The notes below the pieces were generated by a model. That model was not told where the DNA came from and made no database searches. It worked only from the letters and a program-made list of their open reading frames with translations. A stretch of 64,000 nucleotides of DNA, taken from contig JAHDVF020000177.1 of assembly GCA_022606425.2 (NCBI GenBank), positions 186,001 to 250,000 on the forward strand. Direction: 5' to 3'. How positions within the stretch are numbered: the first letter of the stretch is position 1; every line of letters starts with the position of its first letter. The stretch comes from Lepidostoma basale. Taxonomy: Eukaryota > Arthropoda > Insecta > Trichoptera > Lepidostomatidae. Of this stretch, positions 23,076 through 34,384 are shown piece after piece. Both the position numbers and the translations under genes were made by a program.

Positions 23076-24040
23076 GAATATTTTTTCTGTTTGCAGTAAT
23101 AAATAGTTATGTGTCTAAATATGATTATAACATATAATGAAATATTATATATTTTGAATCTATTTGCAACATCGAACACTTAATATTATATGATTTTGAA
23201 GTTGATTTGATATTAATATCGTAATTTTGAATACGAAATCCTGTAGTTTACTAGATCGAGCTGAGGAATCTAGATAATTGACGGGTTGGTTAAAAGTTGG
23301 TGGGCATACAGGAGCTCCGAACAATAATTTCGTGAGTCATTATCCTGGAACCATTCTTCAATCGCGGGCGAATTCCTCGGGAGCAATCGGCCGGCTAAGT
23401 GAGCAGCTATTAAGCACTCAACTAAATGAACATACATCACAAAATCCTCAGTAATTATGACTACTGTGGAGTAACTCATTCGGGGCAATTAAGTAGGTTC
23501 GCCCGCATTGATTTATCGCTAACAAATTGTCCGGCACTCACCCACTGCGGTGTGAATACCACCATTTGGTTTTCTAATATGTATAATACACCGTGATAAA
23601 TTGCAGCCGACTTTCTATAGACTTTTCGACCGGTTTGAACAACGCCATCGAATTCCGCGAGGTTTGGATCAAGTCGAATAAAATATTAGGAACGGGGAGT
23701 GAGCGGCTCACCGGTGTTACCCGGTCCGAGAGCTAGGCCCGCTCCACACGGCTCCTTATACCGCGCGCCGTGTACAGTACCTACGTACTCACGGAACCAT
23801 CGGATTATTGATCCGTTACGGAGGAGCGTGAACGCGCGAGACTAGAGCAGCGGAACTCTCGACCATGAAGTTTGACACAGTCGGCGAGGCAGCGCGGGCC
23901 GCAGGGCTTGCTGCTTGGATCACACTTCGTTACATACTCTTACCACCGACCAGTTTCAATACTCTACGCAATAAGTGTTTTTTGTACACAAAGCATCTAA
24001 TGCACAATACTTATTATAAATAAATAAAACTATATTATAC
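23076..24040. other. long repeat-free island, candidate regulatory DNA
   Basis: About 23260-23960 is balanced and CpG-containing (CACACGGCTCCTTATACCGC, GGCGAGGCAGCGCGGGCCGC) with no reliable frame; a 72-codon minus frame (23488-23270) is unrecognised. No recurring repeat. Could hold an unrecognised exon. Confidence 0.35.
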
Positions 24041-24044
24041 CAAC

Positions 24045-24300
24045 TTATTGAACGCTAAGGCATTATAACACTGTGGAATTCCATAGTAATATACTTAGAA
24101 AATTTAAAATAACTTTGTTTAATCCACTAATTATTAAAAAAAAATATTAAACAAACACGACATGTAACGGAGGTTACCTCCATCTTCAGGTATAAAAATA
24201 CATATTTTTACACCTATCCTCCGAAACATGTGTTGTTTTTTAATATTTTTTTTAATAATTAGTGGATTAAACAAAATTATATTCAATTTCCTGAGTATAT
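24045..24300. repeat. foldback repeat family G, two-armed copy
   Basis: Arms AATCCACTAATTATTAAAAA...AACACGACATGT and complement ACATGTGTTGTTTTTTAATA...TAATTAGTGGATT around a GGAGG/CCTCC core. Minus-strand 24159-24189 has CTGAAGA, stem GGAGG/CCTCC and ACATGTC, but GTTA replaces GAAA. Stem I would be ATAC/GTGT. Confidence 0.75.
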
Positions 24301-24309
24301 ATTATATCA

Positions 24310-24535
24310 AATTAGACAATTAAATTAGAAATAACCATCACGCCGCCACCCCGAAAGGGTAGGCAGAAAGAATGGACTGCAACACTTGACGACGATGCGG
24401 CACTCCATCCTTCTATTTTCGCCCCGCGAGAGATGCGGTGTGATGGGTTGCGAACCTCATCGCCACCAATAAGTATCTCCCGCGCACATTTCGATTGTCC
24501 AACGTTCACAAAATAAATATAAAACAAATTATATA
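24310..24535 (-). mobile_element. composite SINE-like element with an RTE-A 3' tail, copy 1
   Basis: Minus strand: GTTGGACAATCGAAATGTGC, GCGGGAGATACTTATTGGTG, CGATGAGGTTCGCAACCCAT, CGCGGGGCGAAAATAGAAGG, then the RTE-A 3' UTR (CAGTCCATTCTTTCTGCCTA). Same arrangement at 34385-34600. Two copies with the same novel head joined to the RTE-A tail argue for a mobile composite. Confidence 0.65.
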
Positions 24536-24789
24536 AAATACAATCATATAAAAGAAAATTACAATATAATATATTATAATATAACGATTTTAGGCGTTAA
24601 AATATGTTATTATATTTAGTGACGGAGAAATTGTTTGGAATATTCTCGAAACTATGTTACTTTTTGTACGAAACTAGAAGAAAACATGACGTTGACAAAA
24701 TAGAGTAAAAATTTTCAATTTTTAAAAATGTGGGTCCGTTCTCTTAGTCTTTACGTATTCAATTAATTAGATAAACTTTAAAATCAATA

Positions 24790-24925
24790 AAAAAATATTT
24801 TGCGACAGTTGTTTCGCCAACCGATTTTGGCATCATCAGGTGTTACTAAAAACTCCACCAAAAAGTTTTTTTTATAAAAAATAAATTGTAATATTATAAC
24901 AGTGTTATAAATTTTAACAGTGAAA
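24790..24925 (-). repeat. foldback repeat family I, left half with part of the right flank
   Basis: GCGACAGTTGTTTCGCCAAC to CAGGTGTTACTA, then a jump to TAATATTATAACAGTGTTAT. Most of the second arm is deleted. Confidence 0.7.
24804..24839 (-). ncRNA. hammerhead-like motif in foldback I
   Basis: CTGATGA, extra T, stem GCCAA/TTGGC, GAAA, ACAACTGTC. Stem III palindrome broken by one change. Confidence 0.35.
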
Positions 24926-25520
24926 ATATTATATGTTTTTTTTTTTAAAGTTGGTATTCACAAGATATTTTAACACGGGTCCTACAATAGTGTGTTTGTA
25001 TAAATAAATATTTTTATACATATATTATACTAAAACAGTTAACCGTCTGGAAACTTTAAATAATACATTAAATGAGTATTATCTCATGTCTATCATCTTG
25101 TTCTGCTAACAATTATTTAGTACCATCGCGTATTATTTCATTAAATATTAATCTGAAGTTACCGAGTTACCCCGTTCTCCCCATATCCAGACTACCATCG
25201 AGTTCTGTATTTATATATTCAATTTCATCTCATAACTTTATATCAACCCAATTTGATCGAACGCGTTCTAATCTTATCTCAGCTCGGATCAAAGTAAATA
25301 ATTGTATCTTTGAAATGATAAGTTACTCTGATTTCACACCCAGTGTTGATAAATACAGTGTTATCGCTCTACTCCGAGAGTTCGAGTATCGAATAAAGTA
25401 CACAAGTAGCCGAAATATTCACTTGAATTTAAGTGCTTAATCGTAACCTACTAAAACTGCTGCCTGAGTGTTCTAAGAACGTAAGATTGAATTCATTCAA
25501 ATGAAATGCTAAAAAATTCA
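24926..25520 (+). other. repeat-free stretch with a 122-codon frame and a cluster of GATA-type sites
   Basis: Plus frame 25072-25440 is open but Ser/Ile-rich and unrecognised. Three WGATAR-type sites lie within 80 bp: TTATCT 25274-25279, TGATAA 25316-25321, TGATAA 25347-25352. More likely non-coding than coding. Confidence 0.3.
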
Positions 25521-25750
25521 ATAATAATAATAATTATTATTATTATATTGTTGAATCGCTCTTTACATCATGACACCATGAGCCAAATTGATGTAAAGGG
25601 TATTATAGCTATCATGGTGATTCTCGTGACATGTGATAGGTAGCAAATCTATCGCCATTTTATTGTCACGTGAATTCTGTACCAGACCAAAGACAGTGTG
25701 ACAATCACACTGCCATCGCCGGAAATCGAACCCGGAACCTTCGGGGTGGG
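25521..25750 (-). mobile_element. tRNA-derived SINE, family T
   Basis: (ATA)n tail at 25521-25545, reversed body (CATGTGATAGG, TTATTGTCACGTGAATTCTG) and B-box complement GAAATCGAACC near 25722 (one change). Head partly lost. Confidence 0.8.
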
Positions 25751-26529
25751 AAAAAATTAAGTGAGGAATAAATACCAATATAGGTAACAAGTAAATTGGA
25801 TAGAATAAAATCGAATTCGCTTAAAAAGGCACAAATAATCGATTAATATAAAACTCCGTTTGCTTTTAGCTGGTGAACGATACGATAAAGCGAAATTTCG
25901 TTATAGTTGAGCAATAATTAAGTTGCACATCATGGAGTAGGTAGGTACCTCGTTGATTTAGAAACATTTTTTTTAATTCAAGACACTCTCTACGCAGCGA
26001 ACTCAAGTGTATATTTAATTACTTTATGGAAAAAATTTGCATAGAGTCATGACAGGAATATTACGGATGGTTAACCTTTCCCTTACTGTGCTAAAAAAAA
26101 AATACGCGCGTGACGTTGCTGTGTGATTACAACACAATTAAAGATGAGAGTTAAAAATCTGAGAAATGGAATATTCACATGATATTACTTCAATCATCAA
26201 CAGCAAATGTTTTAATCTAATGGTTAAAAAAAACTGTTATCTAGCAGTGGTAACCATAAACCATATTTAAATAAATGTGATTTTATGATTTCTTTTACGT
26301 ATATAACAGTTTAATTTTATTATGAAACCGGTCACAAACTTATTTCTTTCTGTATTGTGATAGATTATCTCAACGTATGATTTAATGTAATTCTTCATAT
26401 TACGAGTATATACACCTCGGCTGTAAGAAATTACTTGATTAGTTGAGGCGAAAATTATACACTCCCACAAGTTAAATATTTTATAAAAATATGCGTAAAC
26501 GAGGAATAACGAATATTTAAAAGCGGTAA
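25751..26529. other. gene-free stretch containing the first of two 48-bp direct repeats
   Basis: 26027-26074 (AATTTGCATAGAGTCATGAC, AGGAATATTACGGATGGTTAA) recurs at 27222-27271. Otherwise A/T-rich, nothing recognised. Confidence 0.4.
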
Positions 26530-27135
26530 AAACTCAGAGTCCTATACAAAGTATTGGTTTGGAGCACACTCGAAAATGGTTCTGTGATATGGAGTCCTCA
26601 CGAGGCGAGATATTCCGTTATGCTGGAGTGGGTTCAGAAAAAAATTCTGGGGTATTCTCAACATGAGGGAGTATGGTAGTTATCCGTGGCTCTATCCCAC
26701 GACATTTATTTTGGGAATGCTTGGGACCAACTCTCTGCAGCTTCTAATAGATGGGCATCTCATAACCCATTTCTTTGGATTACTCAGGGGATATTTCGAG
26801 AACTCGGCCGTGCTGGAGGGTATTCGGCTTTTTGTCCCTGATAGATATCTCCGACAGCAACAGCATAGGTTGTTTTACCTACTGGTCACCAGGACCAACC
26901 TGCCTCTGGTAACTCTGGAAATCGATGTCTTTCATATTAGTGAAAGTACGTTCAGAAGGCAAATACTCTTAATTCTGGAGAGTAGCTTATCTTCCTAATG
27001 TCGAACCATCTCTCATGCGTTTCTGGTAATATACTATACACATTATATTATTTTACCTGTTCTCATCATTCCTTAAAAATTAATTTTGTAATGTCTATTG
27101 ATGAAATAAACTGATTTGATATGATTTGATATATT
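26530..27135 (+). mobile_element. CR1/Jockey-like LINE 3' end
   Basis: Readable with shifts: LYKVLVWSTLENGSVIWSP, then EWVQKKILGY, and a 111-codon frame (26663-26998) with FVPDRYLRQQQHRLFYLL and TRTNLPL. This matches the RT C-terminal and following region of CR1/Jockey-type LINEs (LYKxLVRSxLEY, LExVQKKFL), distinct from the RTE families here. Ends near an AATAAACTGATTTGATATGA repeat. Confidence 0.65.
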
Positions 27136-27219
27136 ATATTTTATATTTATAGAGATTTTAAGGATATTAGAAGCATTGTGTACTAGCTACACAGCGCCGG
27201 TAAGAGAAGGTTAATTATG

Positions 27220-27475
27220 TTATGGGAAAGAATTTGCATAGAGTCATGACAGGAATATCGCGGATGGTTAAATACGAGGGAAGGACGCCCAGCGCGCCGG
27301 ACCGAGCTTTGTAAATTCGCGGTGACCTCGCCTTGGTATTTTTTGCATATTCATGGGCCCGGCGGGCTTCATCGCTATTCCTCGCATGTTCTTTAATCAG
27401 ACTCGTGATTTGTCGCAAAGAATGCCGGAGGAAACTGGCGCGAATCAAAGCTTACTACGAGCCCAAATCAGAATT
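27220..27475. other. repeat-free island, candidate regulatory DNA
   Basis: CpG-containing (CGCCCAGCGCGCCGGACC), with a 77-codon minus frame of no recognised family. Starts with the second copy of the 48-bp direct repeat. Confidence 0.35.
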
Positions 27476-27744
27476 AAGTATGTGTTGTGTACTATGTGTA
27501 GTGTTTACATAATGACATGTAATTTCAACTAATGTATATGAGTATACAGTATAAATTGTATGTACATACCTACTATGAATACATTACTATGATCCTAAAG
27601 AAATCCATTTACTATTTTATGCTCAGCATACAAAATCAATCACAATAGTTAAAATTATACATAACTCAACAGTTTGGCAAAGTTTTCAATCAGTTTTTGT
27701 TTCGATTATATTTTATTACTTTAACGATTTAGTAATAAGCCAAA

Positions 27745-28028
27745 GAACAAGGGTCACTGATATCATCCACCGGGTGGCGACTCTAAAATGGCAATGAGCG
27801 GGTCACGTAGCTAGAAGCTCAGATGAAAAGTGGACAAGAAGACTGCTGACTTGGAGACCATGGACGGCAAAGAGAAGTGCAGGGCAACCGCAACTACGGT
27901 GGAAGGATGACCTGAACAGACACGTCAGAATAACCTGGATGCAGTCTGCACAGAACAAAGTGACATGGAAGCAAATGGAGGAGGCCTTTGTCCAGGAGTG
28001 GACGGGAATAGGCTGAGGAAGAAGAAGA
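27745..28028 (+). mobile_element. RTE-B LINE 3' end
   Basis: KVTDIIHRVATLK-type start (AAGGGTCACTGATATCATCC) to AGTGGACGGGAATAGGCTGA and GAAGAAGAAG tail. A few stops only. Confidence 0.82.
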
Positions 28029-28224
28029 ATAATGATTTTAACTATTATAATAAAAGTATTTCACACATACTACAAACCTCATTTTTTTAATCTATAACTT
28101 TAGTACCGGGTAATTAGAGAGATTCAAATCCCTTTCTGATATTTAAACATAATGATAATTAAATAAAACGAATTCTTCATATAAAGCACTCACTTTGTGA
28201 ATAGACATTTTAAATAATTATATA

Positions 28225-28325
28225 AGTTATTATACTGCCCTGATGAAGCTTGGGTCCAAGCGAAACTAGTTGGCATCAATATAATAACCCTACCGTGGTT
28301 AAATACAAAGTTATTTTATTTATAT
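28225..28325 (+). repeat. single-arm repeat related to foldback J
   Basis: TACTGCCCTGATGAAGCTTG to AATACAAAGTTATTTTATTT. Contains the best-formed hammerhead-like motif of the window. Confidence 0.5.
28240..28271 (+). ncRNA. hammerhead-like motif, best formed
   Basis: CTGATGA, one extra A, perfect 6-bp stem II GCTTGG/CCAAGC, GAAA, palindromic ACTAGT, T. Flanks pair as stem I: TGCC before CTGATGA and GGCA after GTT, four Watson-Crick pairs. All core bases of a type-I hammerhead are present apart from the single inserted A. Confidence 0.5.
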
Positions 28326-28510
28326 AATTATTTAAATAAAACGATGTTTTTTAATAGCACTCCCACATTTTGTCTTTGGATGCCAGCTAGCCTGACGAAA
28401 CCGGTCACTATCAAATTAAAGACATAAAGTGGAAATAGTAATTTTAAAGATACAGTTTTATTTAATTATTATTTAAAATAAATTTCCATCAAGAGATTTT
28501 AGTCAAATCA
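28326..28510. repeat. foldback repeat family E
   Basis: AACGATGTTTTTTAATAGCA, TTTGTCTTTGGATGCCAGCT, TGACGAAACCGGTCACTATC, then the family flank ATTTCCATCAAGAGATTTTA. Confidence 0.75.
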
Positions 28511-28619
28511 TTGGATTATCCTATAACATAATCAATTTTTTTTTAATTATTGTTTTTTTAATTTGGTCCTCATTATTATAGTTAACGGTACCTACCCACA
28601 AGTAAAATAAATGTATTGA

Positions 28620-29520
28620 TGGAGTAGATGCGTAATAATTTTAAGTGATTGTTACCTTATTCGTCGTTACATAGGTAGTTTTTATTGTTCAATAAAATCT
28701 TCGACTGTGTCACTTTGTCGTCTTTTGAAAACGTTCGTGACGAGTGACAACGAGTTGCGCACTCTCGTATTACCCCATTCATTCTCGTTATGACATAATA
28801 AAACAGAGTAATTTTAACATCATAAAAATGTCATTCAATCGGCAGACACTGGCAGCTTCCAGGCCGCTGGAGAGAGGAGCTCTCCCGTGTTTGGATCTCT
28901 TTATTTCGCGGACTAGCTACGATACTCCCACGCCCGTGGATCATAAAGCGATAATAGAAAATAGAAACGTATATTGCTCGCAACAAAACGCGAGGACACA
29001 ATATTGTGTTGCCACTTTTGTTGTACAATAAAGAGCGAGCTTCTTGAATAGGCTATTGAAGTGCAGCCCAACATTCGAAGGTGAGAATCACGGAATGATT
29101 TATACGGTAGAGACGCTTGGGGCTCCCGACGGACCTCAGTATGTAAATCTATCTCTTAGGTAGCAATCACCTAACCTAATAGCGTTTTGTCTGTCCGGAA
29201 TCCTGTTTGGAAAGAATTAAACAATGGTGATATAAATAATATCTGTGATATAATTAAAATGTTTGCCGTCCTAGCCAGGGGGCGTGATCAATCTCGGACA
29301 CGGAAGGTGGCACCGTAGCTCCACATTCGGGGCTCTATCGAGCATACAGATAATGTTATACCTATTGGTCGATACGAGTTATTTCGTGGTCGGTATCCGG
29401 AACGCACATATGCTATGTTATGCAAATATGGTTATAGTGTTCTCCAAACGACCTATAAAACAATAAAGCGACACACAATGCCGACCGTAAATTAACGGGT
29501 TGATTGATCGTGACCAGTAC
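28620..29520. other. long repeat-free island, candidate regulatory DNA
   Basis: Balanced composition throughout: CCAGGCCGCTGGAGAGAGGA, GCTCCCGACGGACCTC, CCAGGGGGCGTGATCAATCT. A 95-codon plus frame (28744-29031) and a 60-codon frame (29284-29466) are unrecognised. One AGATAA at 29348-29353. No splice context convincing enough for an exon. Confidence 0.35.
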
Positions 29521-29953
29521 CAATGTCGCTGGATTATCAATTATTATCTGCTGCATATTTCGGATATAAATTCTAAACATAATTCAGTAACATTTGTTGC
29601 ACAATTCGTGAAAAATCAAGGCTATCAAACGACAATAACAAATCATCTGCTGTACCTCTATATCAAACAATTATCATTATCAATATTGTGTATTTTTCTC
29701 ACTGTTCAGTTTTATTTATTCTGGACATCTTTCGAGTTTTCATATCTTCCGATGATGATTGAATAACATCTTCGAAAAATATACTCGGAAATAGAAAACG
29801 ATCATAATTGAATTCCGTAATCTTAACGCCTTAGGTTTATCAAAAAAATAAACACGCACATTTCAGATTATCCGTTACTAGTTGTTTTGTTTTTGGGACA
29901 TATTTCATCTTCTTACTATATTATAAAATGCCTATTTGAATTAGTTCGAATTA
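29521..29953. other. gene-free stretch
   Basis: An 88-codon hydrophobic plus frame (29500-29766) with no recognised family; A/T-rich. Probably non-coding. Confidence 0.3.
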
Positions 29954-30177
29954 CTAAACTAACTAACTAACTAACCATCACGCCGTCTCCCCGAAGGGGT
30001 AGGCAGAAAGAATGGACTGCCACACTTTTCTTTCCTGACATATTTCTCTCGCTTCCTAAACATTCATACATCGTGTCATGCACGCGCGTCGATTTCTCTG
30101 ACTCCTCACATGGCCGACATTCAATATTTGATTTATTTGATCGTGCCACGTTTTCCTCTGTCTTCCTCTGTTTCTAG
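29954..30177 (-). mobile_element. RTE-A LINE 3' end
   Basis: ACTAACTAACTAACTAACC tail, CGCCGTCTCCCCGAAGGGGT, through CGTGCCACGTTTTCCTCTGT. Last 225 bp. Confidence 0.85.
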
Positions 30178-31021
30178 TTCGAGTTAAAAGTAACAAATTC
30201 ATTAAAACGATTTAAAAAATTAAAACGATTAAAAAAATATATTAAAAATCAAAACTTCGATATACGAGTATTATATAATATAGCAACTTCTATATTTTCA
30301 CTGAAAAATGGCAAAACACCGAATTACTTTTGTGAATTAAAACACTGTTTTTTATAATTTTAAGTTTCGTTCTTCCAATGATGAAAGTGTAAAACTCATA
30401 AGTGGAAAAAACGGTATTTTAATTCATTAAAAAATCGACATTACGAAATTTCACAATGTTAATTGCCTTATTTCTCAAAAATTAATAATTTATTTTAAAT
30501 TGGCGAATATATTTTTTTGGTTATGACGTTTGTATTATCTTCATTTAAATGTTGAGCACAAAGTGAAGGTGAATATAGAAGAAATAAAGATGTTATTAAT
30601 CTTCCATTCAGGCGGAATGATAAAGTATTAGATTCAAAGAGTTGTCGTTATTCAAGGGAACAATAAACACCATATAAACGTCCATGCGCGAGAGAAATAA
30701 AAATAAACTACTTGGAAAGGTGCTATTGGCGAAGCTTTGGTGGCAATAAATAAAAGTGATAAAAAAGTAAACGTATTTGAAATATTTTTTGCCCCCCGCG
30801 GATCACCCTTCCAGCGGGGTGATGGATAGCTGTTCCCTGCACGCTGCTGCCTCCCCCGCGGCCCCCGCGCCTGCCAGAGGTTGGGACCTCTGAGGTGTTT
30901 CCACTGACGTACAGTGGCACATCAAATAAATATAACCAGTTCTGATAATTAATTTATGAGTCTAATCGTGTTTTATCTCGGAACACGTAGGTGCCAATGG
31001 ACTAGCATCTATCATAATTAA
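30178..31021. other. gene-free stretch with a G+C-rich island at 30790-30920
   Basis: A/T-rich except the island (complement: CAACCTCTGGCAGGCGCGGG, GGCCGCGGGGGAGGCAGCAG), which is open on minus and preceded by CAG acceptor-like triplets. It was considered as a GATA exon and not supported. 30535-30600 resembles the AATATAGAAGAAAT stretch in foldback K. Confidence 0.35.
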
Positions 31022-31478
31022 CAAACCATCACGCTGTTTCCCGGTTGGATGGATGGACAGGATGGAACGCCACACTCTTCTATTTTATATAACGATTCGT
31101 AATTCTTTCAAATACTATTCCTCGAACACTCAACAGATTTTTTGTTCTTATCAAATCACCAAACTAACTAACGAACTAACCATCACGACGTCACCCCAAA
31201 AGGGTAGGTAGAAAGAATTATTTCCTGACATACTTATCTGGCTTCATACATCGTGCAATGCACCCACGTCGATTTCTTGAATTCCTCACGTGGCCGACAT
31301 TTAATATGTGATTAATTAGATGATTTTTCCTGTTTTTCTTATTCCTTTTACGTCATTAACATATAGTTTCTTCACCAATATTTCTCCTTTCATTCTGTGT
31401 GTCAAAACCATCTTAATGACCCTTTTCATAATTTTTTCTGCAATTAATTCGCACTGCATTCACTTTTTATATTTAAAT
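31022..31478 (-). mobile_element. two RTE-A LINE 3' relics
   Basis: 31022-31085 is a tip with CCATCACGCTGTTTCCCGG. 31160-31478 runs from ACTAACTAACGAACTAACC to GCACTGCATTCACTTTTTAT, with many indels. Confidence 0.7.
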
Positions 31479-31484
31479 TTGACT

Positions 31485-31925
31485 AACTAACTAACTAACC
31501 ATCACGCCATTTCCCCGGAGGGGTGGCAGAGGGATGCATCGCCACAATGGCCTGTCCTGGCATACCTCTCGGGCTTCCTCTACATTCATACATCGTACCA
31601 TGCACGCACGTCGATTATTCCGACTTCGAATGTGGCCGCCTTTTAGTAATTGATTAATTTGGTCATGCCATATTTTCCTCGGTCGTCCTCGGCTTCTTTT
31701 CCCACTCACGCTGCTTGTGTACAACTTTTTAACCATTCTACTCTCATCCATTCGTTCCGTATGTACAAACCATCTCAGGGATCCTTTTTTAATTTTATTC
31801 ATGATGCAGTCATCTGCCTTACATTTCTTTCTTATTTCATCGTTCGGTATTCTATCATACAACGTGTTCCCGCACATTCTTCTTAGTGATCTCATTTCTA
31901 CGGCGTTTACGTTTACGGCGTTTTC
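31485..31925 (-). mobile_element. RTE-A' LINE 3' end, 134-codon frame
   Basis: Minus: MRSLRRMCGNTLYDRIPNDE, KCKADDCIMNKIKKGSLRWF, MDESRMVKK, KRSRGRPRKIWHDQIN and WRCIPLPPLRG. Open from 31895 to 31491, (GTTA)n tail at the left. Close to the A' copy at 63388. Confidence 0.85.
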
Positions 31926-32675
31926 CTTTCCTCGTCATTTTTTTTTTATTTTGACACGCTATCATATATAGATTTACCACACATTCGTCAGAATTATCAT
32001 ATTTTTTATATTCATTTAAACATGAAATCACATTTTTTATATTATACATTAACAAGGCTCTATTAAATATAGAGCGTTTTTTTAATCCCTGATATTAGTC
32101 ACAATCTCATCAGGAAAACATTGAAATGTACACAACACTTGAGTGTGAGTTTTATAAATATAAACTATTCGTGTCATTTCCGTAAGATTATTTAATACAA
32201 AATGTAAGATAACATAGAAGAAATAAATATTTATTATTTTTTTAAACCACTTGCTAATTTTTATGTCCTCAAAAATGTGGGATGCTATGTTTGTTTAAAA
32301 TTAATGGAACAGAAACCGACAATTTGACGGATATAAATTTCAAGATTAAAATAATATTAAAACATATATGTTTATGCCGGTTTATATTAATATAATTATT
32401 ATATATAAATGTATAATATATATCTTAATTCCATTTCATTGACGGCCTTCTAATTTAGCGGATAGGTATTGTTTATAATTACTTTTGAATTCAGAAAAAA
32501 AAATACAAACAATTTTAAAAATCTAATGTTAAAATCCAGAATAAATTAATAAAATAAGATTAAATTTAACATCCATATTTCATAATACCAAGTCAAAATC
32601 CAAATAGTAATAATTGATCAGTTTTGGCTATAGTTGGACAAATTAGGTTTGAATAAATATGATTTATCTTTTTTT
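31926..32675. other. gene-free A+T-rich stretch
   Basis: Nothing recognised; long A/T tracts. Confidence 0.4.
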
Positions 32676-33125
32676 TAACTAACTAACTAACCACGTACCG
32701 TCTCTCCGAAGGGATAGGCAGAAAGAATGGACTGCCACACTTTTCTTTCCTGACATTTTTCTCTCGATTCCTCAACAATCATACATCGTGTCATGCACGC
32801 GCGTCGATTTCTCTGACTCCTCACAAGGCCGAAATTCAATATTTGATTTATTTGATCGTGACACGTTTTCCTCTGTCTTCCTCTATTTCTGGTTCCATTT
32901 ACATCATTAACATATAATTTTTTTACCATTCTTTCTTCATTCATTCTTTCCATATGTCCAAACATGACACCATCATTCGCACCGCATTCACTTCTTATAT
33001 TTTCATTCGACACTCTATCATACACAGAGTATCCACACATTCGTCTGAGAGATCTCATTTCTACTGCATTTGTTCTACTTTCATCCTTCTTTTGCCAGTT
33101 CCATGCTTCGTTTCCATACATAATT
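32676..33125 (-). mobile_element. RTE-A LINE 3' end, 153-codon frame
   Basis: Minus: MYGNEAWNWQKKDESRTNAV, MRSLRRMCGYSVYDRV, SECGANDGVM, then a small deletion in GSLRWFG, FGHMERMNEERMVKKLYV, RNRGRQRKTCHDQINQIL, and AVWQSILSAYPFGETV-like end. (GTTA)n at 32677-32691. Confidence 0.87.
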
Positions 33126-33689
33126 TTTTTAATCACCCATAAATACATAAAATTTAAGGTAACTTTGTGATTTACTACAAAAAAACCACACGGTTAAAAA
33201 CAATAACGCCAAACTATGACCAGTAAGTTGTTGGCTATTCACTATCATTAATTTACGAGCGACAAGTTAACTGAATTTATTTATGAATCTAATATTTTAC
33301 CTGGTTTGGCGCCTGCTGTATGCGCAGTAGGTACCCACCCGGAATGCGGGTTCAAGTTGACAGTTTTTTTTTTCGAAGAATACCCTACCCAGAGCAGAGG
33401 ACCAACAAAGCATCCGTCAAGACAGAAACGAGAAACAATATTGGATGTCCGCTTTCTGTCACATAACTATTATGGAAACTATTCATCTTGCTTTTAATGA
33501 CGGAGCGTTTCCAAAAACGCACATAAAATATATCTATTTATTTTTTATACGGATCCCATCAAATGACGAAAGCAAAAGTTTTATCGCCATTATCTACCTG
33601 TACCCCTGAAGATTTCAAGAAACGAATCTAAAAAATCTAGCAAATATTATAAATCTGTTATTTTATTTATTCAATTACAATCAATTATT
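33126..33689. other. gene-free stretch
   Basis: 33300-33510 is more balanced (TGCGCAGTAGGTACCCACCC) with a 63-codon plus frame, unrecognised. TTATTTATTCAATTACAATC at 33663-33682 recurs after the composite element near 34601. Confidence 0.35.
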
Positions 33690-34232
33690 AGAAAAAGCCT
33701 ATCCAAAAAAGCTAAGATGGCAGTGCACAATGGTGTTCTTGTGCCGACCCTTATGTATGGAAGTGAAGCATGGAACTGGCAAAAGAAGGATGAAAGTAGA
33801 ATAAATGCAGTAGAAATGAGATCTCTAAGACGAATGTGTGGCAAATTTGTTTATGATAGAGTGACAAATGCAAGTATAAGAAGTGAATGTGGTGCGAATG
33901 AAAGTGTTATGAACAAAATAAGGAAAGGGTCATTAAGATGGTTTGGACATGTGGAAAGAATGAGTGAAGACAGAATGGTAAAGAAGGTATATGTAAACGG
34001 CGTGAACGGAGTTAGAAATAGAGGAAGGCCGAGGAAAACGTGGCACGATCAAATCAATCAAATATTGAATGTCGGTCATGTGAGGAGTCGGAAAAATCGA
34101 CGTGCGTGCATGACAAGATGTATGAATGTAGAGGAATCGAGAGACGTATGGCAGGACAGAACAGTGTGGCGTTCCATTCTTTCTGCCTACTCCTCCGGGG
34201 AGACGGCGTGATGGTAAGTTAAGTTAGTTTAG
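33690..34232 (+). mobile_element. RTE-A LINE 3' end, best copy of family A (164-codon frame)
   Basis: Uninterrupted 33717-34211: MAVHNGVLVPTLMYGSEAWN, INAVEMRSLRRMCGKFVYD, SIRSECGANESVMNKIRKGS, LRWFGHVERMSEDRMVKK, RNRGRPRKTWHDQINQILNV, GHVRSRKNRRACMTRCMNVE, VWRSILSAYSSGETA, stop. Then GGTAAGTTAAGTTAG tail. Serves as the reference for the eroded copies. Confidence 0.9.
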
Positions 34233-34384
34233 TAATTTTATTTATTCAAACATTATGTGTTATTACATTATGTGCTAAATTAAAAAACAGTGGATACGTG
34301 GAACATAAATTAAATAGACAATATGTGCACCGTCTAAAAAGAACATTTTTGTGTTAAATTATTTTTATTTTGTATCATTGTATT

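Noticed and set aside
24159..24189. Foldback G as a functional hammerhead
   Set aside because: The arm with CTGAAGA has GTTA instead of GAAA, and the arm with GAAAC lacks CTGANGA; at best a decayed relative.
31650..31971. Overlapping plus-strand frames with Phe/Ser/His-rich products
   Set aside because: Antisense shadows of the RTE-A' copy, as are similar frames at 22778, 32954, 36542 and 39900.
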